The notes under the pieces were generated by a model. The model had not been told where the DNA came from. It was given only the letters and a program-made list of their open reading frames with translations, and made no database searches. The position numbers were made by a program, and so were the translations under genes. Positions 38,101 through 51,100 of a stretch of DNA of 64,000 bases are shown one piece after another. Numbering within the stretch: position 1 is the stretch's first letter; each line of letters starts with the position of its first letter. This stretch comes from Prunella strophiata (Eukaryota > Chordata > Aves > Passeriformes > Prunellidae): positions 25,227,810 to 25,291,809 of the forward strand of contig JAZBQD010000015.1 of NCBI GenBank assembly GCA_036583965.1. The letters run 5' to 3'.

Positions 38101-38529
38101 TTCTCTTTGCTTTTTACAAAAGTGAAAAATGGACAAAGTATTGTTTCTTAGCAAAGCACTTGGCCACAGAGTGTGTAGTTTTATATCAGAAATAAAAGCG
38201 ATTTCACTGTGCCTTAACATGTGTTTGGCAAGTAGATACAGGGTCATAGAGAGGTCAGAAACTTGCAAAAAGTTTGATTTGCTTTTCATTTAGGAAAAAA
38301 AGTGGAAGGGAAATGCAGGCAATGTTGTTTTAGACAAATAAACTGTCACTCATATGCTGCCTTCACTTTAACAGAAAAAATAAAACAGGTTTTTTTTTTT
38401 TTTTAATGAGAAATAAATAACCTCAATGTCATATTTAAGCTGCAATGCCCAGACATTTTTAAATGTTCAATCCTTAGCTAACCCTGTGTCTGTTCATAGA
38501 TTTGTATGTCACTACTGAAACATAATGAA
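35154..38529. other. Unassigned DNA with a GC-richer patch next to the LTR
   Basis: Bases from about 35190 to 35720 are clearly GC-richer than the surroundings and carry open frames on both strands (up to 103 codons), with no recognised domain or repeat; they may be an unlisted old repeat. The remainder is AT-rich. At 37740-37880 there is a cluster of homeodomain-like TAAT/ATTA sites, a GGTTCATT...AATGAACC inverted pair and a perfect 7-bp hairpin (37845-37861), a possible conserved non-coding element. No gene is supported. Confidence 0.45.
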
Positions 38530-39500
38530 TGTACCCCAAATGAGACTGGGGTGTCTTGTAGCTCCTGTTATCCCAGCTTCTCAAGAGCAGCAGAGGCACA
38601 AGTCAGACATCTGCCTTTGGGGTAACCAAGGCTAAGTGTCTATGGGCTGCTCCAGCAGAAGTTCAAGGCAGCAGTTTGAGGGAGGCCACTGCTTACAGAT
38701 GTAGGTGCACAGATTGTGATGATTGGGAGTGGGGCTGTGGCTGAGCCTCATCCCCAGTGGGTACAGCTGTGAAAAGCAGGTGAACAGACCTGAAAGCAAT
38801 GGGACATGGAGTGCCCAGGTGCACTGACCAACCACCAAAGGGACCAGAGGGCACACAGGGGCAATGCATGACATGAGGGCTATAAAAGTTTGGGCTAAAG
38901 ACCAAGAGGAGCAGATTCCTGAAGCCTTCTGAGGTGATATGGTATCAGTCTGCATGGGCAGATGTTGAAGCCCTCTGATGTGGTATGGTATTACTCTGTA
39001 TGGGTTGAAGCCTTCTGATATTCTTTGGTGATACTCTGTGTATTGTGGCTGCCTTGACTGTGGCATATGCTGTGATACAGAGACACAGGATAACTCAGGA
39101 TGGAAGGTCAGCTATGAGGTCAGACCAGGGTGCTCAGGGCTTTTCCAAGCCTAGGGTTGAACACCTCCTGGCATGGAGCCTGTGCAGGATCTCTTTGCTC
39201 ATCCCTTGTGAGGACTGGAATACAGCCCAATATGCAGGATATAGTGTCCTATATTACCCTACCGCCTCTAACAAAAGTGACATCACCAAACTGGAGAGAG
39301 GCCAGGGGATGGTGAATTGGGTGGCAAAGGGCCTTAATCTGTGTCCTGGTGGGCAGCTGAGGTGGACTAGCCAGGAGAAGAGATAGCTTCACAACTGACC
39401 ACTACTAAGAGAAATTCTAGGGAAAATACACCCAGCTGCCTCTGAGGTGCACAGTGAAACATCAAGAGGTACATGACACTGGTTGCCCCAAGTGGAACTC
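38530..39500 (+). mobile_element. ERV/LTR-like segment with TATA box and CR1-like part
   Basis: A GC-richer block with sharp contrast to its flanks reads like an avian LTR-type repeat. It has a likely start TGTACCCC (about 38531), a strong promoter-like CTATAAAAG at about 38880-38888, and then three imperfect 40-46-base tandem units. Bases about 39110-39215 ('CAGACCAGGGTGCTCAGGG...TTGAACACCTCC...GATGGAGCC'-like) resemble minus-strand CR1. I could not find a polyadenylation signal, a terminal ACA or a target duplication, so limits and class are uncertain. The 144-codon minus frame (38632-39066) and 113-codon plus frame (39045-39386) show no retroviral protein. Confidence 0.45.
38921..39046 (+). 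repeat. Three imperfect 40-46-bp tandem units
   Basis: Units at 38921-38966, 38967-39006 and 39007-39046 each begin GAAGCCTTCTGA (or CCCTCTGA) and contain GGTAT...ACTCTGTATG-like text. They lie about 35 bases after the TATAAAA, where transcription would begin if that promoter is used. Confidence 0.85.
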
Positions 39501-42500
39501 CATTTAGATACATGGTAAAACCCCCCCCCCAAAATAGAGCATAAAGTGATGAAATTTTCATCCTAGAGACTTTCAAACCTCAGCTGGCCATGCCTCTGAA
39601 TAACCAACTTTAGCTGAAGTTAACCTTATTTGGCGGTTGGATTAAGGACTTGCAGACTTCTGACCTAAATTATATTACAATTTTTATAATTCAGAGTTTT
39701 GAACGATTGAATTGGAAATTCAAGATAAACTTGATAGTTGATTCCAAATTATTTCATCCCACAAACATTGCTTTCTTCTAAAGCATATGCTTGGTAGGCA
39801 ATTTCCACTGTATTTCACAGACAGGAAAAAAATCCTGTTTTCTTTTCTGGATTTACTGCAAAGATTCTTTTTTCTGGTTTTAGAAAATTAGGATGATAGA
39901 GAAAATAACTGGGATGTTTATTCAAATTAGGAAAATATTTCAATTTCTAGGAGTCCTTAATCTGGTGCTTTAACAGGAACAAAGCTCATCACAACTGTCT
40001 TTGGATATTGTCACTTAAGATGACAGAATTCAATAGCTCCTAATTCCTGAATGATGTTTTAGTGAATGACTGGAATTGAAAAAAAACCCAATTATTCATT
40101 TCTTGATTTTTAAATAGTTTATTTAATTAACAAGTCACTCACATGGATAATAAACTACTGTATTAGTAGTTACTATAGCTGTATTAATAGGTATTATAGC
40201 TGTTACCCCAAACCTCAAAACAGCTCATCTTAAACAGCATTTCAATAGGGCAAGCAATTTATTTGGAGAAAATAGGATAACAGATATCTGAAGATAACAG
40301 GTTCTTGGGACAGATAAAATGAAGAAACATGTATTTTTGTAGAACTTTTAGGCCAAGGCACACATTCTTGTTTTCTTTCCCAACCTGTTCAAAATGTAAT
40401 GAAATAAATTATCCATGTATTTGTGACAATTGCCACACAGAAGACTTCCATGAAGCCTGCCAAATAACACAAGACTACAAAAATTCCTCTTATGATATAT
40501 ATGGAAAAACAAGGATATAACCAAGGGTTTGCTCTGCTGAAGGTTTTGAGGCACCTTTGAGGGTAAGGCTGATTTGATTAAATATTTTAAATAAAACAAA
40601 TGCAAGTGTCCAAAAAATGACAATGGTCATCAGTTACTATTGATAGACTCAGTACTGTTGTGCCTGAAGAGTGAGGTTTTGGTTGTGCTCTGCTCTGACA
40701 GTGGCACTGTATTTTTTATCTTTTCATGAGCTCCCTTCCCATGTTGCAGCCTCTCCTTGCAGGGATGGGGGCAGCTGAGTGCTTGTGACCAGCCCACAGC
40801 CTGAGGCTTGTCCTCTGCTCACCACACAGGAACCAACAGAGGCAAGCCAGACCAGGGCAAGAACCAAAGACAATCCCAATTGTCACACTTCATGCAGTCT
40901 CTCCCTACATGTTTTTTTTTCTACCACTTGCAGGACTGTTTCTTATAAAAAAAAAAGGAACTTGCTGTATATTTAACAGTGTTTCTATGTTTTATTGCTG
41001 ACAAAAAAAAAAAAAAAAGTAAGCTTGAGCATTGTTATGCTATCACTGTAATATTATATGAAAGTTCAGTGGCAGAGGTAAAAATAACTTCTGTTAGAAT
41101 GTGCTTCTTTCTATATGATGCAATAACTCCAGATGTTATAAATAAGAGGATTTTTAAAGCCAAATTATCTCTTACTATTAATAGTGACCTGTTTGTCTTT
41201 TGTCTTTCTCATCAAGGACAAATAAAACACATGGGTCAGGGTCACTTCTGAATTATCTGCAGGAGATTGGCACAAATGTCTCCACCCACAGTGTCATAAC
41301 ACTGCAATAATTAGGCTCCAAAGATGGCAGGAATATATTTAAATCCTCGACCAAAAGTGTTTTAATTGCATGCAGTGATAAAAATTTTAGGAAGGCTTAT
41401 TAGTGACCTCATCTCTGATAAGTGCATGATTTTTTACAGAACTAAAACTACAGCTTGACAGCATCCCTCTACACATGGGGCTGAGGATTTACATAAAATT
41501 TGAACAAGATGGAGCTATAGGTGACAAAAGCTACAAAATAGCATTCTAATTATCTAGACCCTGACACAATGATTAACACTGACAGATAATTTTGCTTGTT
41601 TAGATAAGAAAGACAGTTCTATTGGCTAAATTTTATTGTCCCAGCAGCTGGGTACAATGCAGCTCCCTTTCTCTTTCTGTCATTGCTATCATTTTTAACC
41701 CCTGATTCTCTGATATTTAATGTTCAAGTCTATCCCAGCTGCTCCAATACTCCACGTTGCAAAGTGGATCAGACAGTGTAGATTCAGAGGTCCATTTTTT
41801 CCACTGTCAGACAATGAAGAGTGTGACTACTGATGACTTAGAAATTATAAAATCTAGTTTTTTTAAATTACCTGCCACCTTTCTGTCTATCGTGGAAAGT
41901 TATGCAATTCACACTGATACAGATTGGAACTGACCAACATTCTCAAGTCCTTTATGGAAAAGTACCTTTCTAAGCAATGCCTCATACAACCTGCCAGTCT
42001 ATTGTCAGAGAAATGTGCTTAGTGATCTTCTATTTAGGTGTGTGCCGTAATATTTATAGAATACTTTCATATTTTGCCTATGAAATAAATATTACATACA
42101 CAGAGTTCTTTCATACAAGAATCATACATATGAAGTGTTTATACGTATTCATGTTCATTCTCTTGTTTTCCATATTTGCTTTATACATAGCATGGATATT
42201 CCATTAATTTAACTTCTAATTCTGTTCACTATTTTCCACTCTGCCCATATACCATAACCATTTACACTATTTCTTGGACAAAAGCAAGAGGAAAAGATGT
42301 AGAAACAAAATCTCTCCACTCAAAGTAACGTGGCTCTGTTTCAGTGTTCATTGTATTCAGACTACTCATTTTTCACAAGTCAACTGATTTTCTGAGGCTA
42401 GAAGTAAATAGCAGGGGTGTCAGACATTTCCAGAGCTTTCAGCTCGAAAAATTACTGACAGAGACATTTCTTTCCAGAGACCAGATAAAACTGCATGGGA

Positions 42501-43602
42501 AACACCAAAAGTGTTCTTGACTGAGCTGAGAAAAAAGAGTTCTTCACACACACTTTATAGCTTCAGCAGAAATCATAAAAGCCCTAAGCATATGTAGGAG
42601 TAAGCAAACACATCAGTAATAGTGCCTTGGGAGAGATGGAGCACTGTGGAGCAGGAATCTCAGCTCTTCTAAAGTATTTGATGACAAATCCAGACCTAAC
42701 AACTAGAATGTGAGATTCATGACACTTTGAGTAGGAGTTTATAACCTAAACATGGGCATCTAGCACAAATTTAGATTCCTTAAGGCATCCAAAGCATTAC
42801 ATATAGTTGGTTGATATAACAAACAATGTGCACTCTCCAGTGATGGTAGACACACCTACCTTAAGATAACTCTCCTCTGTGCACTTTGTACATGGTTCCT
42901 TACATTCCTTTTTTCTGTAATCGTTCCTCCAAATGTTTGTACCAAGGTTTAACTCTTTTTGTTTTAATAGAACATAGCTTGTATTTTTTTTTGCAGGCTC
43001 ATTAAATGTTCAGTGACTGGTTGTGTGAATTCCCCTTGTTCTACTAAACTCAAGTAGGCACAGATTCCAAACCCAAAGCCTTCTCTAACCCAGCACAGTA
43101 GTAAAGATCTGAAAAGTCAAGTGCATTTTCAAAGGTTTCAAGATCCTTCATCCTTGTATGAAGGGTAAACAAGGAGGCCTCTCCATCTGATGCCTTTCTG
43201 GTTGAGGCCAGATATGTAGGGCAGGAATAAACCCTGTAGTGCCAGAGGGGTATCTGGCAAGCTGCATCTCCAAATTAAGTGCTAAAGCTCCTCTCTCTTT
43301 GTAGTTTTGGAGATTCAGTGGGAGGAAGTCACAGAAAGACTGACAGTAAGAAGTCTGGTGAGGTTCTAGTCACCTTTTTTGTAGCGCTATTGCAGCTGCA
43401 GTGGCTAAGAACATATTTCAAGCAGTTTCAAAACAACTATTTTATACCCATTTACCTTGTGATTGCTTACCTCTGCCCTTCATCAACTTATACCTTTTTA
43501 TAGCATTAGATACAGTAGTTTAGATTTAGGTACCACAAACCTAAAAAGCACAGAGCTTTCAATGTAGAGCGGCATGGGATACTCCTTTATTCAGTCCTGA
43601 TG
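39501..43602. other. AT-rich interval, no gene recognised
   Basis: It contains a C10 run (39521-39530) and A-runs near 40949-40958 and 41004-41019. A small GC-richer patch at about 40680-40900 is of unknown origin. No coding gene or named element was identified. Confidence 0.45.
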
Positions 43603-44006
43603 TGATGCCTTAAGATTTTAGCCTTTATATTTTTCAAATCCTGTACTGCATTAATGCATAACTCTAAAGTCCTTAGAAAGTGTTAGCTACACATCTTGGA
43701 CAGACAAAACAATTCCTCTAGGACTGAAACTCAAGGACACCCTACAGCCTCAGGCCCCAAAAAGTATAAACAAAAGTGGATTGGGAGCGGGAGAGCAAAC
43801 TGGGGGAATATGACTTTCATTACCTGAAACCATAATTGGAAGATTAACCCCTGATATGTAAATAGACCAAACTCATATCTTTCCTGAAAAATTTGTGACC
43901 ATTGTCTGCCCTTAATGTACCTGGAGGCCCTTCACTAAATATATCTACTTTTATCTTTTTAACTTTGTCTGGGCTCTGCTTCTAGGTAAGCCTGAAAAAG
44001 GCATCA
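43603..44006 (+). mobile_element. LTR, ERV1-like, with 9-bp inverted termini
   Basis: The 404-base block starts TGATGCCTT and ends AAGGCATCA, perfect 9-bp inverted termini beginning TG and ending CA. Inside are a TATA-like AGTATAAAC (about 43762-43770) and a 3' part 'TTTGTCTGGGCTCTGCTTCTA' just before the end, which resembles the U5 of gammaretrovirus-like (ERV1) LTRs. A second TGATG directly precedes it (43598-43602). If the element began there, the flanks would be GTCC and GTTC, a 4-bp duplication with one mismatch. No internal genes lie beside it. The limits are good; the class is inferred. Confidence 0.75.
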
Positions 44007-45766
44007 GTTCCTTTTTTATGACTGACACCTCTGTTATTCAATTGCTCTTTGAAGAAACAGAGACTGAGATACTCCCCAAAGATGGGTGAAAAACCAACAG
44101 AGCTTCAGCGTTTTCAGACTAGTTCCTCCACTTAGAAGTGCAAGAAATGAGACTTAGTTCTTGTACAGGGTGGTGGCCCTCTGTCTCATAAAGAATTTTA
44201 AGACCTCCCCAATGCTTCACATCAGTCTGAAGTCAGAACTGAGGTTCCTGTTGGAGCAGTTCTAAAACTCCTAGCCAGCAATTTCTAGCATTATATATTG
44301 TCCTCTAACCCTATGAAAGATATTTTTAAATACACATATAGATATACACACAATATAGTAATTTATGTACCATAATAACACATAGCACATAGAACACAAT
44401 AGTGACTATAAAATGTATTACATTTTTTATACATATTATATATAATAAAATGCATAACACATTATATATAATAATAAATAATTTTATAGAAAAACATTTT
44501 ATTTATGTTCACCAGACTTTATTGCAAAATCTTTGTTTTTTGCTGTATAGAGCATTCCAAGTAGTACAGTACTTTCTCACATGAAAATGAAAAATAGACA
44601 GGATTTAGTTAGGGAACAGTTGAACTGAGAACTGGTAAGTATTAACAGCTTCCCTCTGCCAACTGTTACTAAAAAGAAGTCAGTTACTTGTCAGAAAAGA
44701 CTCAGAATGTGCTCTCATTATAGTATGAGCTCAGAAATTTAGAATTTCTGCAGGGAATGCATTTCTTCTTAGTGGTCCTGGACTAAATCTCTACCAATGA
44801 ATTTTATCTCTCTTTTTTTTTGTCTGGGAAGTAAAAAGATGCTTGGTGTGAAGAGTGATTGTAGCTTATACTTTTTCTTCCTTTTTCTGTAGCATGGCAA
44901 CAAAGACAAATAGAGTTTATTCCAGACCTTGAGATCTGTACTTGCTACTAGGTTTGCAACTGTTTAGACTTATGGATTATAATGGGAATGTGCTTATAAA
45001 TTTTCATCTGATTTTTAAAAATTTAATCTAGAATAAAAATTTAAGTAAAACTGTTTTGGTTTGATTTTTTTTTTATCCTGAAGCAATGCCCATTCCACTA
45101 TTAAGTGATGCTTCTTTAATTTTATTTTCTTAATAGTAAATATTTTAACTGTGGTGATTTAGAGGAATATTTTTGGGTTCATTTGATTAGAATAATTTCA
45201 AACAGAATTAAAAGCTCTCTTTGTTTTTCCTAGCATTGACTACATCCCCAACACAATTGTATCTTTGTTATTTCACAAAGTGTACAGGAAAATATAAATT
45301 ATAAAGTATACTTTTAAAATTTCACACTATATGCAATTATTTTGACACTATAAGATTCATTAGTTGAGATAGGCTGCCAGATATTGTTGGTAGAGAAAGA
45401 TGGAAAGTTTGTTCAAGGAGAAGCTAAACCCAGACAAAAACAGACTGTAAAAATCAGTAGGTCAGTTGTATAAGCAACTCTAACAGTGATTCTTTGATTG
45501 TTGTCAGGGAAGGAAATGATCACCTTTATAGCTAAGACCTGATATCAGGCAAGATTCATGTCATGGTGCAGGAATAAGTGAGAAACAGCCTCAGTAGGAT
45601 GGAAAAAAATTGTAAAATTATTTATGTAAAATTGGACTTGGGGGATTTTAGGGAGGTCATTGAGTTTTCTGCTGCATACAGTTTGCAAAAATAAGGTAAA
45701 CAATAACCTATCAGCTGGTCAGTTTGCCAGTGATAGGCAATTTCTGTCATCTTGAACTTGGGGGAC
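44007..45766. other. AT-rich interval, no gene recognised
   Basis: It contains a low-complexity A/T block with many TATA and TAATAA steps (about 44290-44500). No gene or transposon is seen. Confidence 0.45.
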
Positions 45767-45880
45767 TGTTGGAGGACTCTCAGGAGCTCGAGATGACCCT
45801 GATATGTTTGAGAGTCTCTGTGTCCCAGCCCTAGAACCAAAGAAGGAGTCAGGAGTCTTCTTGTGCAGTTTCCAAGGTTG

Positions 45881-45886
45881 TTTATT
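45881..45886 (-). promoter_or_regulatory. Polyadenylation signal of the ERVK LTR
   Basis: TTTATT on the plus strand is AATAAA on the LTR's sense strand, about 95-100 bases after its TATA box, the usual R-region position. Confidence 0.75.
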
Positions 45887-45980
45887 ATTTCTTATCTAAC
45901 AAATTTTCTCCCTGACCAGCCGAGGTCTGTTCAGCAGGTCAGTCTGAGGCACACTGCCCACCTCTGGGGTGGTGTTGTCT

Positions 45981-45987
45981 TTTTATA
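45981..45987 (-). promoter_or_regulatory. TATA box of the ERVK LTR
   Basis: TTTTATA on the plus strand is TATAAAA on the sense strand. It is the probable LTR core promoter and would drive transcription toward lower coordinates if active; activity is not shown. Confidence 0.7.
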
Positions 45988-46391
45988 CTAAAAACTACAT
46001 GTACATTATTTACAGTTATTTTCCAATACCTATCAACTATGTTACACAGTCCAACTCTACTCTAAACCAATCCAAAAGTGCCACCATCACCCAGAAGATG
46101 GAGGCTGTGAAGAAGGAGAAAGAAGGACAGAACACACCCAAATTCCTCTGCCTTGATCCCTGAACACTTATTCTAAAAAACCTCAAAATTCTACTTTTTC
46201 ACCTGATGATAAGCTAATTATTATTCTACTTAATTTTTGTGGCTTGCAACTCTTCATATAAGGTTGGTAATTTTTTCCATGGGTTAAAATCAAAGGCACA
46301 GGGGTCTTGGGCTCTGTGCCAAGGTCTTTGAGCTCCCTGCCAGGGGCTCAAGCCATCCAGGACAGCCAGAAGGATGTCCTGGGTTCCAACA

Positions 46392-47902
46392 GGGGACTTT
46401 ACCTGGAAAATGGAAAATATATTAAGTATAATTAAGAACTTTTTGTGCACTCACAGTTGCATTGATAAATGAAATTCATTGCTGATTTCGCTAGGTATGC
46501 ACAGAAGTCATTTGTAGGAAGATGATCCTGATCTGGCAGGCAGACAGACAGACAGACAGCACTTAGAAACAGCACCACCAGTACCCAGTTGGCAGCACAG
46601 CAGGGTGTGCACCTACCAGTGCTGGGGGCAGCAGAACAGAACAGCAAGGTGACAGGAACTGATTATGTACCAGTGCTTTATTTTGACTGCACTGCACTGG
46701 TCTGAATGATTTCACGTGGATTTAGAGAGATAAATCCATGATACTTTCCACAAGTGGAATTGCTGTGCTTTAGACTCATTTAGTACAATAAAGTACTTTG
46801 ATTAAGATATACCAAACCTTGGAATGGACAAGTCCAAGGTAAAACTCCATGGTGGACATGTAAAATAACCAAATTTAAACTTCAGATCCTCAGGACTTTC
46901 ACACATTGAAAATAAGCAATCCATTGAATTCAATTGCACCTGCTGATTGAGTCTTAGAATAATATAATGTACTTCAATATCATTTTAGAGACTCCAGGAA
47001 TGATCAGCAATATTTGTCAAATTGTTTAGTCCTGTGACATTATATTTTTGAAAGTTTTGTCATTTTCCATAATCAGTGGTGGGTATATATAAAGAAGGAT
47101 ATTCTATTTGCATCAATTTAGATCACCAATGCTGCACTAGTTTTTGTGCATATGAATTTAATATTTAACAAGTTTTCACTAAAGTCAAATTTTTTAGAAG
47201 TTGAAATGAGGGATTTTGTTTGTTTGTTTGTTTGATTTTTTAATTTTTTTAAAGAAGAATATGCTTTCCCATCCTTTCTATAGAGGAAAATTAAGGAGAG
47301 AAAAGGTGGAAGAGCATGTTTGTGAAATAAAAGCATTTCTTTACCTACATTCTAAATGAAGCTGACCTCTGCTAGAAAACAGACCTCTGAGAAAAAAAGT
47401 ATGAAGCAGAAGAGCTGACTATACTGACCTCCTTTGGAAATTGAGGCCTGAAATGTTAGCTGCTCTGTAATTAGAAGGTATGATGTGCAACAGACCTTGA
47501 AGCCTATTGTTTTCAAAGCTTGGTGGTTGTCAGAGGGACTATCACAGTGATATATGTTTTGAAGTAAGAACTCCCAACTGTCTTTGTACAATAAAAAATT
47601 TTCATGTTTATTGATAATTATATTTAAGGGTCAGAGGAAAGGTTATTATTGAATTATTTAACAGATATTTTCACAAAATTGATAGGTTTTTTTGTAACCC
47701 CGTTAATCTCTATGACTAAGGGAAAAGTATTTTAAACAAGGTGGAGGTTTTCATGTTGGTAGTAGAGGTCAGTGGCCTTTTTCTCTGGTAATCTTTATGT
47801 AGAACGTAGGTCATCTAATATAGTCAAGGTCCTTCTGCTTTTTTTTTGGCATGATCTATCTGATATGCATCATATTCCTTCAAAAGTAATTTCTCTAATT
47901 TG
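46392..47902. other. Unassigned DNA with short microsatellites
   Basis: It contains a (CAGA)4-5 run at 46541-46560 in a GC-richer patch (46530-46660) and a (TTTG)n run at about 47215-47234. No gene is supported. Confidence 0.45.
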
Positions 47903-48158
47903 AGAATGGGGCAATGGGCATAAACTGAAACATAGCAGGTTCCCTTTGAACATAAGGAAACACTTTTTCACTGTGAGGAGGATCACACACTGGCACTGGT
48001 TGCCCAGGATAAGTTGCATAGTCTCTATCCTTGGAAGTATTTAAAAGCCATTTCAATATGGTCCTGAACAGCCAGCTGTGTGGCCCTGCTTGACCAAGGA
48101 GTTTGGGCCAGAAAACTTTCAGTGGTCTCTTCCAATCTCAGCCATCTGTCATTTTCTG
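47903..48158 (+). mobile_element. CR1 LINE 3' end, plus strand
   Basis: This matches the last ~250 bases of avian CR1: 'GGGGCAATGGGCATAAACTG', 'GGAAACACTTTTTCACTGTG', 'CACTGGCACTGGTTGCCCAG', 'ATGGTCCTGAACAGCCAGCT', 'TGGCCCTGCTTGACCAAGGA' and 'GTCTCTTCCAATCTCAGCCA', ending near CTGTCATTTTCTGA. It is 5'-truncated and has lost its reading frame at the C-terminal end of ORF2. Many scattered substitutions suggest an old copy. Confidence 0.93.
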
Positions 48159-51100
48159 AAGATATTTGTGTTTTCAAATTTGCATGCAAATCTATTGTTA
48201 ATCTCTCATATTTTTTAAATTAACACTGTGAATTTGTTAGTACTAGGTATAAGGAATCTAAGATGAATCTTAAACTTCATAATACAATTTGGCATAATTT
48301 CATTTTTCATTTAAAGAACTGTAACCTTATACTAGCTTCTAGAATTTATTAGCTCTATTCTCTGAAACCCTGAAGTAAAAGGAAAAAAATTACAGCACAA
48401 GAAAATGATTACATTTTTGATAATATCTGTTGAACTAACTGATGACTGTCATGGGGTTTTTGTGTATAAGATGAAGAAACCAATATTGCTGCTGTCACAC
48501 TTTGCAGGCCATTCCATTTCCAAAAAAATATCCCAATCATGGCATTTTTTAATCAATATGTTTTGGAAATTGTAGTCAAAGTGAATTCTGTTATTTGCTC
48601 AAGTTGAAGTTACACATTTTTAACATGTTTATAATTGAGCTTTGTTTAAAGACTAACAGATCCAGTCTCTTTCAAACTCTCTCTTTTTTTTTAATGGGAG
48701 TGCAAATTCTATAGTAACTGCTGATACTAATATTACAGTTCTGTCAGTTTTACTGCAGTAGTATTAGCATCTGATTTGAAATTCACTTTTTTTTTCAGAT
48801 GTTCTAGATAAATCACAATGTCAGAAAATGTTTATACTGACCACTGTTATTTTGGAGTCCCTTTCAATGGGAAAAAATATTTCTACTAAACTGGTAACAG
48901 ATGTATGCTAGTGAGAATCATGTCTTATTTGAAGCATATGGTACAACACAGGTTTTCTAAATACTTAGTGATCTGGAATCTTCTGCTTAGGAAACTATTT
49001 TGACAAATGTCTTACTTGAAAATATATAACTCACTAAATAAAAAATGTGTTAACAAAAGTTTCCCTGCCTTCCTCTGAAAAGGGAAAGGAATCAGGTCAG
49101 TTCTGTATACATTCTATCTTTGGGACAAACCACACTGGAGATTTCAGCTTAAGTTTGGTCTGCCTGTTGCAATTCCATTTTTATTTCTAGATTTCATGGA
49201 GACTAATCATACCTCATATTTGATGCTCAAATACTAAATAATTTATGTTTTTTATTATTTGAACACCCTTGAGTGCTGCAAAGGGAGGACATTTCATATA
49301 AATGGTGTGTTAATTATAATGAGAGTGCCTTCCTTCCAATGTTAGAAACAATGGCTGAAGGATTGGTAACTCAGTGATGGTTTAAGGCCAAAAATGTGGT
49401 ATGAACACCTTGTACCACTGAAATGGGTTCTTCATGTATTTGTTAGTTAGATTCAACAACAGAGCTGTTAAGGAAATGGAAAAAGTTAACCAGTGGTGCC
49501 TGTAAATAAAAAGGAAAGTGTTCTTTAAGAGGCAATGGCCCTTCCTACTTGGAGAATATCTTTTTCCAATATTGACTAAATTACAAGACATGATTTAGCT
49601 AAGGATGGGAATCAGAGGATCACTTCCTGACCATACTAAAGGAGAGAAATGTATTTTTTCAGCAGGGTGTTTTTTACAAAAAAACAGCTGGCAAAGAGGC
49701 TGAATCTATACTGTTTAAGAAAACAGGTTGGGGCCAGAGCTCACAGGCTGCTAAACTGATGTCACACTCCAATCTCCACTAGTGCCAGCCAGTGCAAGGC
49801 CACAAGAAGGCACAGCTTGAGGAGAGCACATCACAGGTGTAGCTCACCACTAGACAGTTTGGATGCAAGCACACAGCTTGAGGAGAAAGTAGAATTCAAT
49901 CTTATTTACAACTACCATGACACTTGGACTGAGGATCAGGGAGATCTACTTGGCTGGCACAGGAACAGGCTCAGAAATCCTTCTGAGCTGTTTAATTAAA
50001 CTTCCATTAAAGATAATAGAAATTTTGACCGGATGTCTCTGCATGTAGGTTTCCTAAATATGGAAACTGTTTTGAGAAGGTCTGTAACAGATTCATTCTT
50101 CAGCAGGGCCTAAATGAGAGGCCTCATCTGAACCACTTCAGTCCCCATCCCTGCTACAGTTTGTCCTCGCGCTCCTGGTGTGTTTTTTCCAATGTTAGTA
50201 TACTTAGTGTGTTTCAGATAGAACATTGGATTATGGGTGAAAAGATGATGAAAAATCTAAAGAAAGGTGGAAAGAAGGCAGTGTTGGGAGCTCATTCAGA
50301 AGGTTCATCAGGTGGTCTCCCAGATCTTGGTGCTCATACAGAAAACTGTAGCAGGTGTTAGTCTGAAAACTTGTTTTCCTTCTCCACCATTCCCCAAGGG
50401 CCACTTGTGCTGAAGAAACCACTCAATTTATGTTCATAGTTTTTGATATTTTCCCCTGTCTTTTATATTGTGTTGTCACAGGATTTTTTTATGACATAGG
50501 TAATGAAGGAACAGTATAACGCAAGTTCCCACATTTTTTATCAAACTCTGTAAGCTATGACAGACTGTATTTTACTATTCTGAAATACCTGCCCTTGTTA
50601 GAAGTCAAAGTACATTGCTAGTCTAGAGCACCTGCTTATGAATTAGAAGCTTTTCAAGCATTCATTACCATGTATGTTAGCTGTGTCTTGTATTCCATAA
50701 ATAAAATGTTTTGAGTTGGGAAATATTCACAGGAGGAGTCTGTTCAGCAAAGTCTACTTAATCTCAAGAAGCATACACACAGACACATAGATCTGGAGGG
50801 ATCTTAATGAAAAACAAAGAGATCTGAAAATAAAAATATGTTGAAACAAAAAGTGTCCTTTGGCATTAGTCCAGTTTTCTTTCTTTACCTTCCTTTACAT
50901 GATTTATATGATGATCATATTTCAGTTTGGATGATGATCAATGTCAGATGGTATTTCAAGGCTAAAACATAACAGACAATGAAGCAAAAGTATCTTGGAG
51001 AGGATATGCCAGCACTTTAAATTAAAGGGCACACCAGGATTATATGCTTGAATCCAATTCCTATCTACATTTTCTTTGTGAGAAGGAACTTTCTTCAATG

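Larger units (their letters stand above)
45767..46391 (-). mobile_element. Complete solo ERVK LTR with perfect 6-bp target duplication
   Basis: This is a 625-base LTR on the minus strand. Its ends are TGTTGGA and TCCAACA (7-bp perfect inverted termini). It is flanked by identical GGGGAC copies (45761-45766 and 46392-46397); a 6-bp duplication is typical of betaretrovirus-like ERVK. Minus-strand signals in order are TATAAAA (complement of 45981-45987) and, about 100 bases on, AATAAA in 'AATAATAAACAACC' (complement of 45881-45886), then a U5 ending at 45767. No gag, pol or env is present, so the provirus was probably lost by LTR-LTR recombination. Intact ends suggest a fairly recent insertion. 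Open frames of 64-74 codons inside are artefacts. Confidence 0.93.
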
